Below, in pieces: positions 7,664 to 17,075 of a DNA stretch of 64,000 bases. The notes beneath the pieces were generated by a model that worked only from the letters and a program-made list of their open reading frames with translations, was not told the DNA's origin and did no database searches. The translations under genes were made by a program, and so were the position numbers. Source of the stretch: Arboricoccus pini (lineage in GTDB: Bacteria; Pseudomonadota; Alphaproteobacteria; Geminicoccales; Geminicoccaceae); NCBI RefSeq assembly GCF_900187945.1, contig NZ_FYEH01000005.1, positions 186,001-250,000 of the forward strand. The letters are read 5' to 3'. Position 1 is the first letter of the stretch, and every line of letters begins with the position of its first letter.

Positions 7664-9081
7664 TGTCGATGCCGGCCTTGATCCCAGACTTTCAGCCAAT
7701 CTCGCCCTTGGCGCCCCCGGCCCTGGCCCCGGCCGCCTGCCTGCCGCTGGTCACGCGCGCGCTGGAGGAGGTCATCGCCTGGCGAAATGGCGAGGCTTGC
7801 ACCGTCGCCGGCTTCCTGAAGGATGTGCGCCACCTCGCCGGGCAGCTGCCGGAGCGGCCGTTCGTCATCAATCTCTGGACTGATCGCTACCGCTTCCTCG
7901 TGGGCTTCGCCGCCGCCCTGATCCGCGGCCAGACCAGCCTCCTGACGAGTGATCGCAGCCCACATCGCCTGGCCGAGATCGCCGCCGATCATGAGGGGGC
8001 CTATGTCCTGGACGAGGCCGAGGAGGCGGCAGCCAGCGTGTTGCCGACGCTTTGCTGGCCAGCACCAGGGAGCACGCCCGCAGCCATGGCCTCTTGCGCG
8101 GTACCGATGATCCCGGCCTGGCATCCAGCCGCCATCGTCTTCACCTCCGGCAGCACCGGGCGACCGGTCGGCAATGCCAAGCCCTTCGCGGCACTTTGGC
8201 AATGCAGCCGGGCCGCCGCCAAGCGCTTCGGCTTCGACGGGCCCTTGACCGCGAGCCTCGTCGGCACGGTGCCCGGCCAGCATATGTATGGCTTCGAGAC
8301 GACGATCCTTCTGCCGCTGCACGCCAATTGCGCGACCTTCGCCGGTACCGCCTTCTTTCCGCGCGACGTGAGCCTGGCGCTGTCGACCGTCCCGGCACCC
8401 CGCTATCTCGTCACCACGCCCTTCCAGATGGACAAATTCTTAGCCGTGAAGGAGGGGCTGGCACCCCTGGCCGGCGTGATCTCCGCCACGGCACCTTTGC
8501 CGGCAGGCCTGGCGGAGGCCGCCGAGCGTGCCTGGCAAGCCCCGGTGCTGGAAATCTTCGGGGCCACCGAAGTGGGCTCGATCGCCAGCCGGCGAACCCT
8601 GGATGGCGATGTCTGGCAGGCCTATCCAGGCGTCGAGCTGCAAGACCTCGGCGATGAGCGCGTCCTGGTCGAGGTGCCCTATCTGCCGTCGGGCGTGGAG
8701 CTGAGCGACCGGACGGAGCTACTGGGGGGAGGATGCTTTCGCCTCATCGGCCGACGCACCGACATCGTCAAGCGTGCCGGCCGGCGGGCGTCGCTGGCCG
8801 GCCTTTCGGCGATCCTGCGTCAGATCGAGGGCGTGCGGGACGGTCTTTTCGTGGCACCGCCCGAGCTCGAGACCAACCCCGCCACGCGCCTCCTCGCCTT
8901 CGTCGTGGCCGCCGCGACGGATCTGCCCGCCATCGAGCGGGAATTGCGCCGGCGTGTCGAACCCGCCTTCCTGCCCCGCCAGTTGACCCTCGTTTCGGCT
9001 TTGCCTCGCAACGAGCTCGGCAAGATTCCACGCGACCAGCTCCTCCGCCTGGTCCAGTCGAACCCGGCGGCGGAGGCATGA
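7663..9081 (+). CDS. AMP-dependent acyl/aryl ligase
   Basis: Activates an aryl or acyl carboxylate with ATP and loads it on the ACP, the starter step of aryl-polyene synthesis. 472 residues. Seen: P-loop TSGSTGRPVG at 161-170 (the usual Lys is Val), IFGATEVGS, and the C-terminal NELGKIPR catalytic-Lys motif. Start ATG 7663 overlaps the stop of a mini-ORF; the TTG at 7660 and ATG 7669 are alternatives. Stop overlaps the next gene start (ATGA). Confidence 0.87.
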   Translation: MSMPALIPDFQPISPLAPPALAPAACLPLVTRALEEVIAWRNGEACTVAGFLKDVRHLAGQLPERPFVINLWTDRYRFLVGFAAALIRGQTSLLTSDRSPHRLAEIAADHEGAYVLDEAEEAAASVLPTLCWPAPGSTPAAMASCAVPMIPAWHPAAIVFTSGSTGRPVGNAKPFAALWQCSRAAAKRFGFDGPLTASLVGTVPGQHMYGFETTILLPLHANCATFAGTAFFPRDVSLALSTVPAPRYLVTTPFQMDKFLAVKEGLAPLAGVISATAPLPAGLAEAAERAWQAPVLEIFGATEVGSIASRRTLDGDVWQAYPGVELQDLGDERVLVEVPYLPSGVELSDRTELLGGGCFRLIGRRTDIVKRAGRRASLAGLSAILRQIEGVRDGLFVAPPELETNPATRLLAFVVAAATDLPAIERELRRRVEPAFLPRQLTLVSALPRNELGKIPRDQLLRLVQSNPAAEA

Positions 9082-9395
9082 AGGCCGGGTTTTGCCAGAC
9101 GATCGCGATCGAGGCGGATGATCCGGCCTTCGAGGGTCACTTTCCTGCCCACGCCCTCCTGCCCGGGGCCGCCATCCTGGCACGCATCCTGGCGATCTTG
9201 GCGGAACGCTGGCAGCTCGAACCACCCGTCCAGCTGCCGCGGGTGAAGTTCATGGGACAGATTTTCCCGGGCTCTGTCATGACTTTAAAGGCCGAGCTTG
9301 ATCTCGTTGGCGAGCAAGCAAAGGTTGCCTTTACGCTTCTCCAAGGCGAGAAGCCGCTCCTGCAGGGCGCGGCCCGCTACGGCAGCCCTGCATGA
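9078..9395 (+). CDS. ApeI-like hotdog 3-hydroxyacyl-ACP dehydratase
   Basis: 105 residues, single hotdog domain. Seen: GHFPAHALLPGAA at ~20-32, the FabZ/FabA HFPxxxxxPG signature carrying the catalytic His21. Removes water from 3-hydroxyacyl-ACP to make the conjugated double bonds. Start overlaps the ligase stop and its stop overlaps the acyltransferase start, both as ATGA, so translation is coupled. Confidence 0.85.
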   Translation: MKAGFCQTIAIEADDPAFEGHFPAHALLPGAAILARILAILAERWQLEPPVQLPRVKFMGQIFPGSVMTLKAELDLVGEQAKVAFTLLQGEKPLLQGAARYGSPA

Positions 9396-10459
9396 ACACC
9401 GAATGGAGCCGCAAGAAGGAACGGGGCAATCGCTTCGTCCTCAGGCTGATGGCCTGGCTGACGGTCCACCTGGGCTGGCGCTTCGGCCACACGCTCCTCT
9501 ATCCGATCACGCTCTACTTCCTTCTGGCCTCGGACAGACGGGCCTCACGGCAGTTCCTGGCGACGGCTCTTGGCCGCAAGCCTGGCTGGCTCGACCTCTT
9601 TCGGCATTATTTCACCTTTGCCTCGACGATCTTCGATCGCGCCTTCGTGCTGCAGAGCCGGCTGGAGGGCTACAAGATCGAGGTCGAGGGAATGGACATG
9701 GTGCGGGCGTGGATCGCCAAGGGCCAGGGCTGCCTTCTCCTGGGCGCGCATCTGGGCAGCTTCGAGATCTTGCGGGCGCTGGCGGACCAGGCTTCGGAAA
9801 TCGGTTGTCCCGTTCCGGTCAAGGTCTTGATGTATGCGGAGAATTCGACCTACGCCAATGAAGTTTTCGCCGCGCTCAACCCGGCCCGACTGGACGACAT
9901 CATCCAGATCGGCACCCCCGATGCCATGCTCAGGGTCAAGGAGGAATTGGACCGGGGCGCGCTGGTCGGCATGCTGGGCGACCGCGTGCCGGCGGGCGAG
10001 AAGGTCGAAAAGGCCATGTTCATGGGCCGCCCTGCCTATTTCGCCATCGGTCCTTTCATCCTGGCCGCCATCCTCAAGGTACCCGTCATCCTCTTTCACG
10101 GCATCCTGCGGGGCGGGCGCCACTACGAGATCCGTTTCGAGCTTTTGACCGAACGGCTGACGCTCGGGCGCGACACCAGACAGACGGACCTCGCCCATTG
10201 GGTTCAGCTCTATGCCGACAAGCTTGCCGCCCGCGCCCTGGAGGCTCCCTATAACTGGTTCAATTTCTACGATTTCTGGAGCACCGGTGCCGCGCCTGCC
10301 TCCGATTCTCCATCGACGCCCGCGCACGACGTCCTGGCCCCGCATCCTGAGCCTCGGCCTGCTCTTGCTGCTCATGCCGACAGCCCCAGGCCAGGCGCAG
10401 AATGCGCCGACCTTAAGCATCGAGCAGCTCATGGCGCTCCTGGCGGCCACTTCCTCTAA
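9392..10459 (+). CDS. LpxL/HtrB-like lysophospholipid-type acyltransferase
   Basis: 355 residues. Predicted to transfer the polyene acyl chain to a lipid-like acceptor at the inner membrane. Seen: hydrophobic segment ~18-45, GAHLGSFE giving the His-x4-Glu catalytic pair, GDRVPAGEKV, and the family ending NWFNFYDFW near residue 298. About 55 further residues are Pro/Ala-rich with no family resemblance and are read out of frame from the next gene, so the natural stop may have been lost. Confidence 0.83.
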   Translation: MNTEWSRKKERGNRFVLRLMAWLTVHLGWRFGHTLLYPITLYFLLASDRRASRQFLATALGRKPGWLDLFRHYFTFASTIFDRAFVLQSRLEGYKIEVEGMDMVRAWIAKGQGCLLLGAHLGSFEILRALADQASEIGCPVPVKVLMYAENSTYANEVFAALNPARLDDIIQIGTPDAMLRVKEELDRGALVGMLGDRVPAGEKVEKAMFMGRPAYFAIGPFILAAILKVPVILFHGILRGGRHYEIRFELLTERLTLGRDTRQTDLAHWVQLYADKLAARALEAPYNWFNFYDFWSTGAAPASDSPSTPAHDVLAPHPEPRPALAAHADSPRPGAECADLKHRAAHGAPGGHFL

Positions 10460-10928
10460 GGATGCCAGTTTCAAGGAGGAGAAACATCTCTCGGCGCTGG
10501 ACCAGCCCGTGGTGAGCCAGGGCTGGCTGCGTTTTCGCGCGCCGGCCCGGCTGGAGAAGCACACGACGAGCCCGATCACCGAGGATCTCGTCGTCGACGG
10601 CAATCGCCTCCTCCTCGACAAACCGGCGGAGAATGTCCACTACGACCTTGACCTGCGGCAGGTGCCGGAACTCGCCAGCCTCGTCGAGGCGGTCCGTGGC
10701 GTGCTGGCAGGCGACATCCAAAGTCTGCGCGCGCATTACAGCGTCGGCCTGGAGGGCCAGGCGCCAGGCTGGAAACTGACGCTGGTGCCGACCGAGGCCA
10801 GGGTCAAGGAGCTCTTGAAAGTGGTGCGCATCGAGGGCCGCGAGGGTACGGTGCAAGACGTCACGACAATCCAGCCCAACGGTGATCTCAGCAGCATGCA
10901 GATCCAGCCCCTGGCTGTTGGCAACTAA
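10287..10928 (+). CDS. LolA-like periplasmic carrier protein
   Basis: 213 residues from GTG 10287. Probably carries the lipidated pigment or a lipoprotein across the periplasm to the outer membrane. Seen: signal peptide RILSLGLLLLLMPTAPGQAQ, then FKEEKHLSALDQPVVSQGWLRF and YDLDLRQVPEL typical of the LolA-like group in polyene clusters. GTG 10287 has GGAG four bases before it and directly follows the NFYDFW end of the acyltransferase domain; ATG 10212 in the same frame would add 25 residues with no signal character. Overlaps the annotated acyltransferase by 173 bases. Confidence 0.75.
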   Translation: MPRLPPILHRRPRTTSWPRILSLGLLLLLMPTAPGQAQNAPTLSIEQLMALLAATSSKDASFKEEKHLSALDQPVVSQGWLRFRAPARLEKHTTSPITEDLVVDGNRLLLDKPAENVHYDLDLRQVPELASLVEAVRGVLAGDIQSLRAHYSVGLEGQAPGWKLTLVPTEARVKELLKVVRIEGREGTVQDVTTIQPNGDLSSMQIQPLAVGN

Positions 10929-10933
10929 CCTTG

Positions 10934-13303
10934 ATGTCCATCAGGCGGCAGGCGTTCCAAGTCGGACTGGTCCTTTTGACGCTGGCCGTTCTCTCTCTCC
11001 TCTTGGTGGGTCGCGTCGTGCAGATCCGCACCGACATGGCGGCCTTCCTGCCGCCCGGTGGCACCGCCGCACAACGCTTTTTGATCGAGCAGCTGCGCGA
11101 GGGTCCGGCCGCCACGCTGATCCTGGTCGGGCTCGAAGGGGCTCCTGAGGCCGAACTCGCCGGGCTGAGCCGGACCATGGCCGGTGATCTAGCGGCTGAT
11201 CCTCACTTCAAGCTGGTGGCGAACGGTGCCACGGGCCTGGATGGCAGCGAGCAGACATTTCTCTTTCGCTATCGCTATCTGCTCTCCGCCCGGACGAGTT
11301 CCGGGGCCTTTGAATCCTCCTCCCTGCACGGCGATCTCACCCGTCTTCTGGGCGAACTTTCGGGCGCTGGCGGCATGATGGCCGCGCGCTTCGGCCTGAG
11401 CGATCCGATCGGCGCCTTTCCCTATCTCCTCAAGGCCTGGCTGGGTTCCAGCCAGATCACGCTCAAGGAAGGCGTCTGGTTCGCGCCCGATGCCGCCGGC
11501 CGGCCTCCCCGCGCCCTCCTTCTTCTACGCACGACGGGCCAGGGCCTCGACATCGAGGGACAACGCCAGGCCAAGGAACGCATCGAGGCAGCCTTCGTCG
11601 CCTCGCACAGTCAGGCTCGCCTGCTCCTGAGCGGACCCGGCATCTTCGCCGTCGCATCCGCCGATACCATCAAAGGTGATGCCGAATTCGTCTCGATCCT
11701 CTCAAGCCTCCTCGTCGTCCTCTTCCTCTATTGGCGCCATCGCTCCTTTCTGGTCCTGGGCGCTGTCGCCGTCACGCTCGGCACCGGTGCCCTGGCCGCG
11801 GCCCTGGCCGTCCAGGCGGCCTTCGGCTTCGTGCATGGCATCACGCTGGGCTTTGGCATGACGATGCTGGGGGTAACGGCCGACTATCCGCTTCTCGTCA
11901 TCGGCCAGCGACGCCTGGAAGAGAGCCTCCTGGACGCCGCCCGTCGCCTATGGCCGACCTTGGCCCAGGCTGTGGGCGCGGCCCTTCTGGGCCTTGTCGT
12001 GATGCTGATGTCGAGCTTTGCGGGCCTGGCCCAGCTCGGTCTATTCTCGGTCGTGGGCGTGACCTCCGCCGGCCTCATGACGCGCTTCGTGCTGCCCCAT
12101 CTGACAAGCGCCATCCATGTCCGCGATCAGAGTGCGGCTCCTTTCTGGCTGCGTCTCGCCGATCGGCTGCGGACATATCGCTTTTGGCTGGCCCTGCCGC
12201 TCCTGGTCACTATCCTCTGCCTGATCGTCAAAGGCGGCGTGCACTTCACGACCAATCTTGCCGACCTCAGTCCCGTGCCCAAGGCCGAGCAGAATCTCGA
12301 TGAAGAGATGCGCCACCAGATAGGCGCGCCTGACGTGCGCTATCTGGTGGCGATCCAGGGAGGCAGCGAGGAGGAAATACTTGAGGCGGCCGAACGGCTG
12401 GAGCCGACGCTTGATCAACTCGTAAGCGAGGGAGCCATGGGCTCGTTCGAGCTGCCCAGCCGCTATCTGCCCAGCACCGCCACGCAGCTTTGGCGCCAAC
12501 GGGCTTTGCCCGACCCGACACGTCTGGCAGCGTCACTCGAAGCGGCCATGGCGGGCCTGCCCTTCAAGCCCACCGCCTTCGACGGCTTCAAGGCGGATGT
12601 CGAAGCCAGCCGCGCCTTGCCGCCCTTGACGCTCAAGGTCTTTACCTCGCCTGCCTTGCAGGCCCGGCTGGAATCGCTCCTCGTCATCGACGGCCACGCC
12701 AATCACGGGCTCGCCACATTGAACGATGTCCAAGATCCAGCCAGGATCGCCCGAACCCTGAACGCCTTGGACGATCCGCATCTCATTCTCATCGACACAA
12801 AGGGTGAAACCGAAAGCCTGGTGGGCGACTATCTAGGAGAGGCCCTGCGCTGGCTGGCCCTGGGAGGCTTCTTGATGCTCTTGATGTTGGCGGCCATCCA
12901 ACGCGACCATCGAACGGTCCTGCGTGTTGCCGGCCCGGCCCTGGGTGCCGCCCTCGTCGCCCTGGCCGTTCCTGACCTTTTGGGCAAGGCGCCCAATCTC
13001 TTCAATCTGGCCTCCCTCCTCTTGATGGTGGGTGTCAGCATCGATTACGGCCTGTTTCTCAACCGTCGCAACGCCGGAGGCCGGGCCGCCAAAGCGCGTC
13101 CCTCGCCCAAAGAGGCCGCCTTGGCGCTGGGCTCGGTCCTGAACTGCGCGGCCGCCACGCTCTTGACCTTCGGGCTCCTGATCTTCTGCCGCAATCCGGT
13201 CCTCTCCGGCATCGGCCTCACCGTCGTCACCGGCGTTGCCACCGCCCTGATCCTGGCCATAGCCCTGAGTCCGCGGCCCGCTGACCCGGAGACCCTGGCA
13301 TGA
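10934..13303 (+). CDS. MMPL/RND-family lipid exporter
   Basis: 789 residues, inner membrane. Exports the polyene-lipid product using proton motive force. Seen: N-terminal membrane helix (VGLVLLTLAVLSLLLVG), a periplasmic loop, helix bundle ~255-400 with GVTADYPLLVIGQRR, second periplasmic loop, and second bundle ~635-785 with GVSIDYGLFLNRRN; the paired Asp-Tyr motifs are characteristic of RND/MMPL pumps. Half-size compared with AcrB, normal for this group. ATG 10934 chosen over TTG 10931; stop overlaps the ketosynthase start. Confidence 0.9.
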   Translation: MSIRRQAFQVGLVLLTLAVLSLLLVGRVVQIRTDMAAFLPPGGTAAQRFLIEQLREGPAATLILVGLEGAPEAELAGLSRTMAGDLAADPHFKLVANGATGLDGSEQTFLFRYRYLLSARTSSGAFESSSLHGDLTRLLGELSGAGGMMAARFGLSDPIGAFPYLLKAWLGSSQITLKEGVWFAPDAAGRPPRALLLLRTTGQGLDIEGQRQAKERIEAAFVASHSQARLLLSGPGIFAVASADTIKGDAEFVSILSSLLVVLFLYWRHRSFLVLGAVAVTLGTGALAAALAVQAAFGFVHGITLGFGMTMLGVTADYPLLVIGQRRLEESLLDAARRLWPTLAQAVGAALLGLVVMLMSSFAGLAQLGLFSVVGVTSAGLMTRFVLPHLTSAIHVRDQSAAPFWLRLADRLRTYRFWLALPLLVTILCLIVKGGVHFTTNLADLSPVPKAEQNLDEEMRHQIGAPDVRYLVAIQGGSEEEILEAAERLEPTLDQLVSEGAMGSFELPSRYLPSTATQLWRQRALPDPTRLAASLEAAMAGLPFKPTAFDGFKADVEASRALPPLTLKVFTSPALQARLESLLVIDGHANHGLATLNDVQDPARIARTLNALDDPHLILIDTKGETESLVGDYLGEALRWLALGGFLMLLMLAAIQRDHRTVLRVAGPALGAALVALAVPDLLGKAPNLFNLASLLLMVGVSIDYGLFLNRRNAGGRAAKARPSPKEAALALGSVLNCAAATLLTFGLLIFCRNPVLSGIGLTVVTGVATALILAIALSPRPADPETLA

Positions 13304-14508
13304 GCCCCGGGACGCGGATGGCCCCGCTTGCCCTCTCCGCCATGACGGCGGTCTCGGCCATGGGCCAGGGGCTGGCGGCCATGCGGCTTGCCCTCAAGAC
13401 AAGGCACTGTCCGCTGCGGCCCTGCGACTTCCCACATATCGAGCTGCCCACCTGGATCGGCCGGGTCGAGGGGGTCGAGGAAGCAAGCCTGCCGGCCAGC
13501 CTTGCGGCCTTCGATTGCCGCAATAACCGCCTCGTCCTCATGGCCCTGGAGAGTGACGACTTCATGCATGACGTCGCCACGGCAGTACGACGTTACGGAC
13601 CGACGCGCATCGGAGTCGTCCTGGGAACCAGCACGTCCGGCATCGAGGAAGGCGAGCATGCCTACCGGCAGCGCGATCCCGCAACCGGCCATCTGCCCGG
13701 GCATTTCGATTTCGTCCGCACGCAGGATCTCTTCGCCGCCACGCGCTTCGTGCGCACGATCCTGGGCTTGAGGGGGCCGGGCTTTGCCGTCTCCAATGCC
13801 TGCGCTTCCAGTGCCAAGGCCTTCGCGGACGCCGCCATGCTGATCGAGACCGGGCTTTGCGATGCCGTGGTCGTCGGCGGTGCGGATTCCTTGTGCGGCA
13901 TCACGCTGCACGGCTTCAACTCTCTGGATCTCCTGGCCCCGGGTCCCTGCCGGCCCTTCGCTGCCGATCGCGACGGCCTCTCGATCGGCGAGGGCGCGGC
14001 CTTTGCCCTCCTCGAGCGGCAAAGCCATGCCGAGAACGGTCAGGTCAGCCTGCTCGGCCACGGTGCCAGCACGGATGCGCATCACATGTCCTCGCCGCAT
14101 CCCGACGGGGCCGGCGCCATCCTGGCGATTCGGCAGGCCCTGGCCCTGGCCGACCTCAGCCCGGAGACGATCGACTATGTGAATTTCCACGGCACGGGCA
14201 CGCTCGGCAACGATGCCGTCGAGGACAAGGCCGTCTTTGCGACGCTGGGCGGCCAGACACCTTGCAGTTCGACCAAGGGATGGACGGGCCACACGCTCGG
14301 AGCCTCGGGTGCCATGGAGGCGCTGATCACCAGCCTTTCCCTCATCGAGGGCCTCGTGCCGGGCTGCTTGAACGTGGCGGAGGTCGATCCTCTTTGCCGA
14401 AGCCGGGTCGTCACCGCCAATCTGGCGCGCCCGCTCAAGATCGCGCTCAGCAATTCCTTCGGCTTTGGCGGCAGCAATTGCAGCCTTGTCCTCGGCCGGG
14501 CCGCATGA
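13300..14508 (+). CDS. Beta-ketoacyl-ACP synthase (catalytic KS)
   Basis: 402 residues. Condenses the chain with malonyl-ACP. The complete Cys-His-His triad is visible: Cys168 in SNACASSAK, His297 in NFHGTGT, His331 in GWTGHTLGASG. It is followed, with ATGA overlap, by a smaller KS-like protein without a triad, so the two likely form the KS/chain-length-factor heterodimer of type II polyene synthases. Confidence 0.92.
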   Translation: MSPGTRMAPLALSAMTAVSAMGQGLAAMRLALKTRHCPLRPCDFPHIELPTWIGRVEGVEEASLPASLAAFDCRNNRLVLMALESDDFMHDVATAVRRYGPTRIGVVLGTSTSGIEEGEHAYRQRDPATGHLPGHFDFVRTQDLFAATRFVRTILGLRGPGFAVSNACASSAKAFADAAMLIETGLCDAVVVGGADSLCGITLHGFNSLDLLAPGPCRPFAADRDGLSIGEGAAFALLERQSHAENGQVSLLGHGASTDAHHMSSPHPDGAGAILAIRQALALADLSPETIDYVNFHGTGTLGNDAVEDKAVFATLGGQTPCSSTKGWTGHTLGASGAMEALITSLSLIEGLVPGCLNVAEVDPLCRSRVVTANLARPLKIALSNSFGFGGSNCSLVLGRAA

Positions 14509-15311
14509 GCGCTTCCCTCGTCTGCCATATCGCCGGCCTTACCGTCCTGGGGCCGGGCTTTGCCTCGCCGGAAGCCGGCGAACGCCTCCTGCGGGGCGAG
14601 GAGGCGCATGTCATGGCCGACTATGCCCCGCCCGTGCCAGCCAGCCTTTCGCCCAACGAGCGGCGGCGGGCGGGGATGACCGTGAAGCTGGCCGTGGCGG
14701 CGGCCGAACAGGCGCTGGCCGCCGCCGGCCAGGCAGCGGACCTGCCCTCCGTCTTTGGTACCTCGAACGGCGATGGCGCCATCGTGAACGCGATGCTGCA
14801 GACGGTGGCCGGCCCTAACCCCATGCTCTCGCCCACCCAGTTTCATAATTCCGTGCATAATGCCGCCGCTGCCTACTGGTCGATCGGCAATGCCTGCCGG
14901 GCCAACTCGACCAGCATAGGCGCCTATGACGACACGTTCGCCAGCACCTTGCTGCGCGCCGCCTTGCAGGTGGAGGCGGAGCACACGCCGGTCCTTTGCT
15001 GCGCCTATGACGCGCCCTTGCCCTTTCCGCTCTCGGCCGTACGGGCGACCCTGATCCCCATGGCGACGGCCGCCGTTCTTACGCCTGCCGCCACCTTGGC
15101 CTCGCGAGCCCGCCTCAAGATCAGCTTCGTGCCGGAACCGGGCACGGCCTCAAGCCTGCCTGACGGTCATACGCTGGCACCTCTGGTGGCCGCCAATCCG
15201 GCCGGCCGGGCACTGCCTTTGTTCGCGGCGATCGCCCGCCGGCAGGCCGTCACGCTCTGCCTGCCCTGCCAGGACGACGCCCATCTCCTGATCGAGGTGA
15301 CGCCCACATGA
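14505..15311 (+). CDS. KS-like chain-length-factor protein
   Basis: 268 residues, short ketosynthase-like fold. Seen: SPTQFHNSVHNAAAAYWSIGN followed by STSIGAYDDTF at the place of the KS active site, without a Cys/His triad. This is the pattern of the Ketoacyl-synt_2 chain-length-factor family. It probably sets chain length as the partner of the KS encoded just upstream. The longer frame upstream belongs to the antisense-like shadow of the KS gene. Confidence 0.85.
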   Translation: MSASLVCHIAGLTVLGPGFASPEAGERLLRGEEAHVMADYAPPVPASLSPNERRRAGMTVKLAVAAAEQALAAAGQAADLPSVFGTSNGDGAIVNAMLQTVAGPNPMLSPTQFHNSVHNAAAAYWSIGNACRANSTSIGAYDDTFASTLLRAALQVEAEHTPVLCCAYDAPLPFPLSAVRATLIPMATAAVLTPAATLASRARLKISFVPEPGTASSLPDGHTLAPLVAANPAGRALPLFAAIARRQAVTLCLPCQDDAHLLIEVTPT

Positions 15312-15751
15312 TACCGCTTGCCCGCATCGACCGGGCGCTGATCGAAACCCTCGTGCCGCAAAAAGGGCGCATGTGCCTGCTGGACGGCGTGGAGAACCTG
15401 ACGGCGGCGGGCATCGTCGCCAGGGCGCCGGCCCCGGATGCCGGCCATCCTTTGGCGCGCGAAGGCGGGCTTGCGGCCGTGGCCTGTGTCGAGATCGGCC
15501 TGCAGGCCATGGCGCTGCACGGCGCCCTCATGGAGGAATCCGGCCAGCGGCCCGGCTTCGTTTCCAGCCTGAGCGATCTGCTGGTCGCGAGGTCGCATGC
15601 CGGGCCCTTCCCTTTCCTGGCCATGGCCGATCTCCTCTTTCGCGCCGAGCAGGGCTTTGCCTACCGTTTCGCGGTCCGGCAAAAGGACGATCTCCTGGTG
15701 GCGGGCAAGGCCACGATCATGTTTCCCGATCTCGGCAGCCTCGGCGCATGA
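15308..15751 (+). CDS. ApeP-like hotdog dehydratase
   Basis: 147 residues. Second dehydratase of the cluster. Seen: LVPQKGRMCLLDGV near residue 16 and ACVEIGLQAMALHGAL near 60, the two family motifs. In relatives the first reads PH followed by x-x-MLLLD; here His is replaced by Gln, which may matter for activity. Coupled by ATGA overlaps to the genes on both sides. Confidence 0.8.
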   Translation: MIPLARIDRALIETLVPQKGRMCLLDGVENLTAAGIVARAPAPDAGHPLAREGGLAAVACVEIGLQAMALHGALMEESGQRPGFVSSLSDLLVARSHAGPFPFLAMADLLFRAEQGFAYRFAVRQKDDLLVAGKATIMFPDLGSLGA

Positions 15752-16467
15752 GGCGCGCTTTGGTCACGGGCGGCAGCAGCCCGATTGGAGCTGCCATCGC
15801 CAAGGCACTGGCAGCCGAAGGCCTGGCCTTGACCTTGCACGCCCATCAAGGTCAGACCCGCGCCGAGGCGACCGCCAGGGAAATCGAGGCCATGGGGGGC
15901 AAGGCCAGCGTTGCCCGTTTCGATGTCGCCGATCCGCAAGCCACGGCCGAGGCGATGTCGGCCCTGCTGGCGGACGGTCCATTCGACGTCCTGATCCACA
16001 ATGCCGGGACCCATGCTGACGCCCCGATGGCCGGCATGAGCGCGACGCAGTGGCAAAGCGTCATCGACGTGTCCTTGAATGGTTTTTTCAACATCACCCG
16101 TCCCCTTCTGCTTCCCATGATGGGCAAACGCTGGGGCCGCATCATTGCCATTTCCTCGATCTCGGGGCTCATGGGCAATCGCGGTCAGACGAACTATGCG
16201 GCCGCCAAGGCCGGGCTGCACGGGGCCGTCAAGGCACTGGCGCTGGAATGCGCCAGCCGCGGCATCACGGTGAACGCCGTGGCACCCGGGGTGATCGCCA
16301 CGCCCGCCGTCGATGCCGTCATGAGCAAGGAGCAGATCTCAGCCCTGGTGCCGATGAAGCGGCCCGGGCGCCCGCAAGAGGTGGCCGATCTCGTGGCCTT
16401 CCTCGCCTCCGACAAGGCCGCCTACATCACGGGCCAGGTTATCTCGATCAATGGCGGCATGGCCTGA
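15748..16467 (+). CDS. 3-oxoacyl-ACP reductase (FabG-like SDR)
   Basis: 239 residues. Reduces the 3-keto intermediate with NAD(P)H. Seen: cofactor motif TGGSSPIGAAIA at ~8-19, NAG in IHNAGTHAD, catalytic Ser in ISSISG, and YAAAK for the Tyr-xxx-Lys pair, then the INGGMA ending. Last gene of the uninterrupted operon that begins with the ACP; the next gene is on the other strand. Confidence 0.9.
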   Translation: MRRALVTGGSSPIGAAIAKALAAEGLALTLHAHQGQTRAEATAREIEAMGGKASVARFDVADPQATAEAMSALLADGPFDVLIHNAGTHADAPMAGMSATQWQSVIDVSLNGFFNITRPLLLPMMGKRWGRIIAISSISGLMGNRGQTNYAAAKAGLHGAVKALALECASRGITVNAVAPGVIATPAVDAVMSKEQISALVPMKRPGRPQEVADLVAFLASDKAAYITGQVISINGGMA

Positions 16468-16496
16468 AGGCCCGGACGACCGTAGAGAAAACCAGC

Positions 16497-16880
16497 TCAG
16501 ACCGAGGACTGGGCCAGGATCGCCGCCTTGAGATCGCTCACCCAGCGATTGAAATCCAGCTCGATCTCGCCTGCCGCATAGGCAAATCCGGTCGAATCCA
16601 GCCGCTTGATCGAGAAGCGCTCGGCATCGAAGCTGATCGCGACCAGAGCCCTACGCTGGCCCTCCTGGCGCGAGGCCTGGATGAGGTTTTCCGCCGTCCG
16701 GCGCATCGTCCAGCCAAGACCGGTTCCGGCACGGAGGATCTGCGCTGCCCGCTCATCCGGCATGACCTGAGGGTCGGCAAAGCGGACGTCGCGCGGTTCG
16801 TTCAAGGGAGCCGTGGTACAGGCCGCCAGTATCAGCGGGAGGAGGCAGGATGGCAGGAAGCTTCGGCGTGAGCGATTCAA
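16497..16880 (-). CDS. Small lipoprotein inside the polyene cluster
   Basis: 127 residues from TTG 16880, chosen because GGAAG lies 9 bases upstream and the protein then begins with a clean lipoprotein signal (RRSFLPSCLLPLILAAC, lipobox LAAC). The frame is open to 16976 but that extension has no signal features. The mature part has no motif I recognise; polyene clusters commonly encode a small outer-membrane lipoprotein. It is transcribed against its neighbours. Confidence 0.65.
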   Translation of the reverse strand: MNRSRRSFLPSCLLPLILAACTTAPLNEPRDVRFADPQVMPDERAAQILRAGTGLGWTMRRTAENLIQASRQEGQRRALVAISFDAERFSIKRLDSTGFAYAAGEIELDFNRWVSDLKAAILAQSSV

Positions 16881-17075
16881 GAACCATTCTTCCGGAGCGG
16901 TACGACAATGCTGGTCAAGCAAGATTGCGCCTTTATCGATGCTTTTGTTGCAGGAGGCCGATACGCAACATCGCATGATAAGAAACGAGAAGGGATGCTT
17001 TAAGCTTGCACCTGTCCGTCTGACGATTAGAGGTGAACGTAAAGCTAAACTTCGGCAATCTCAGGGTGCCTTTGC

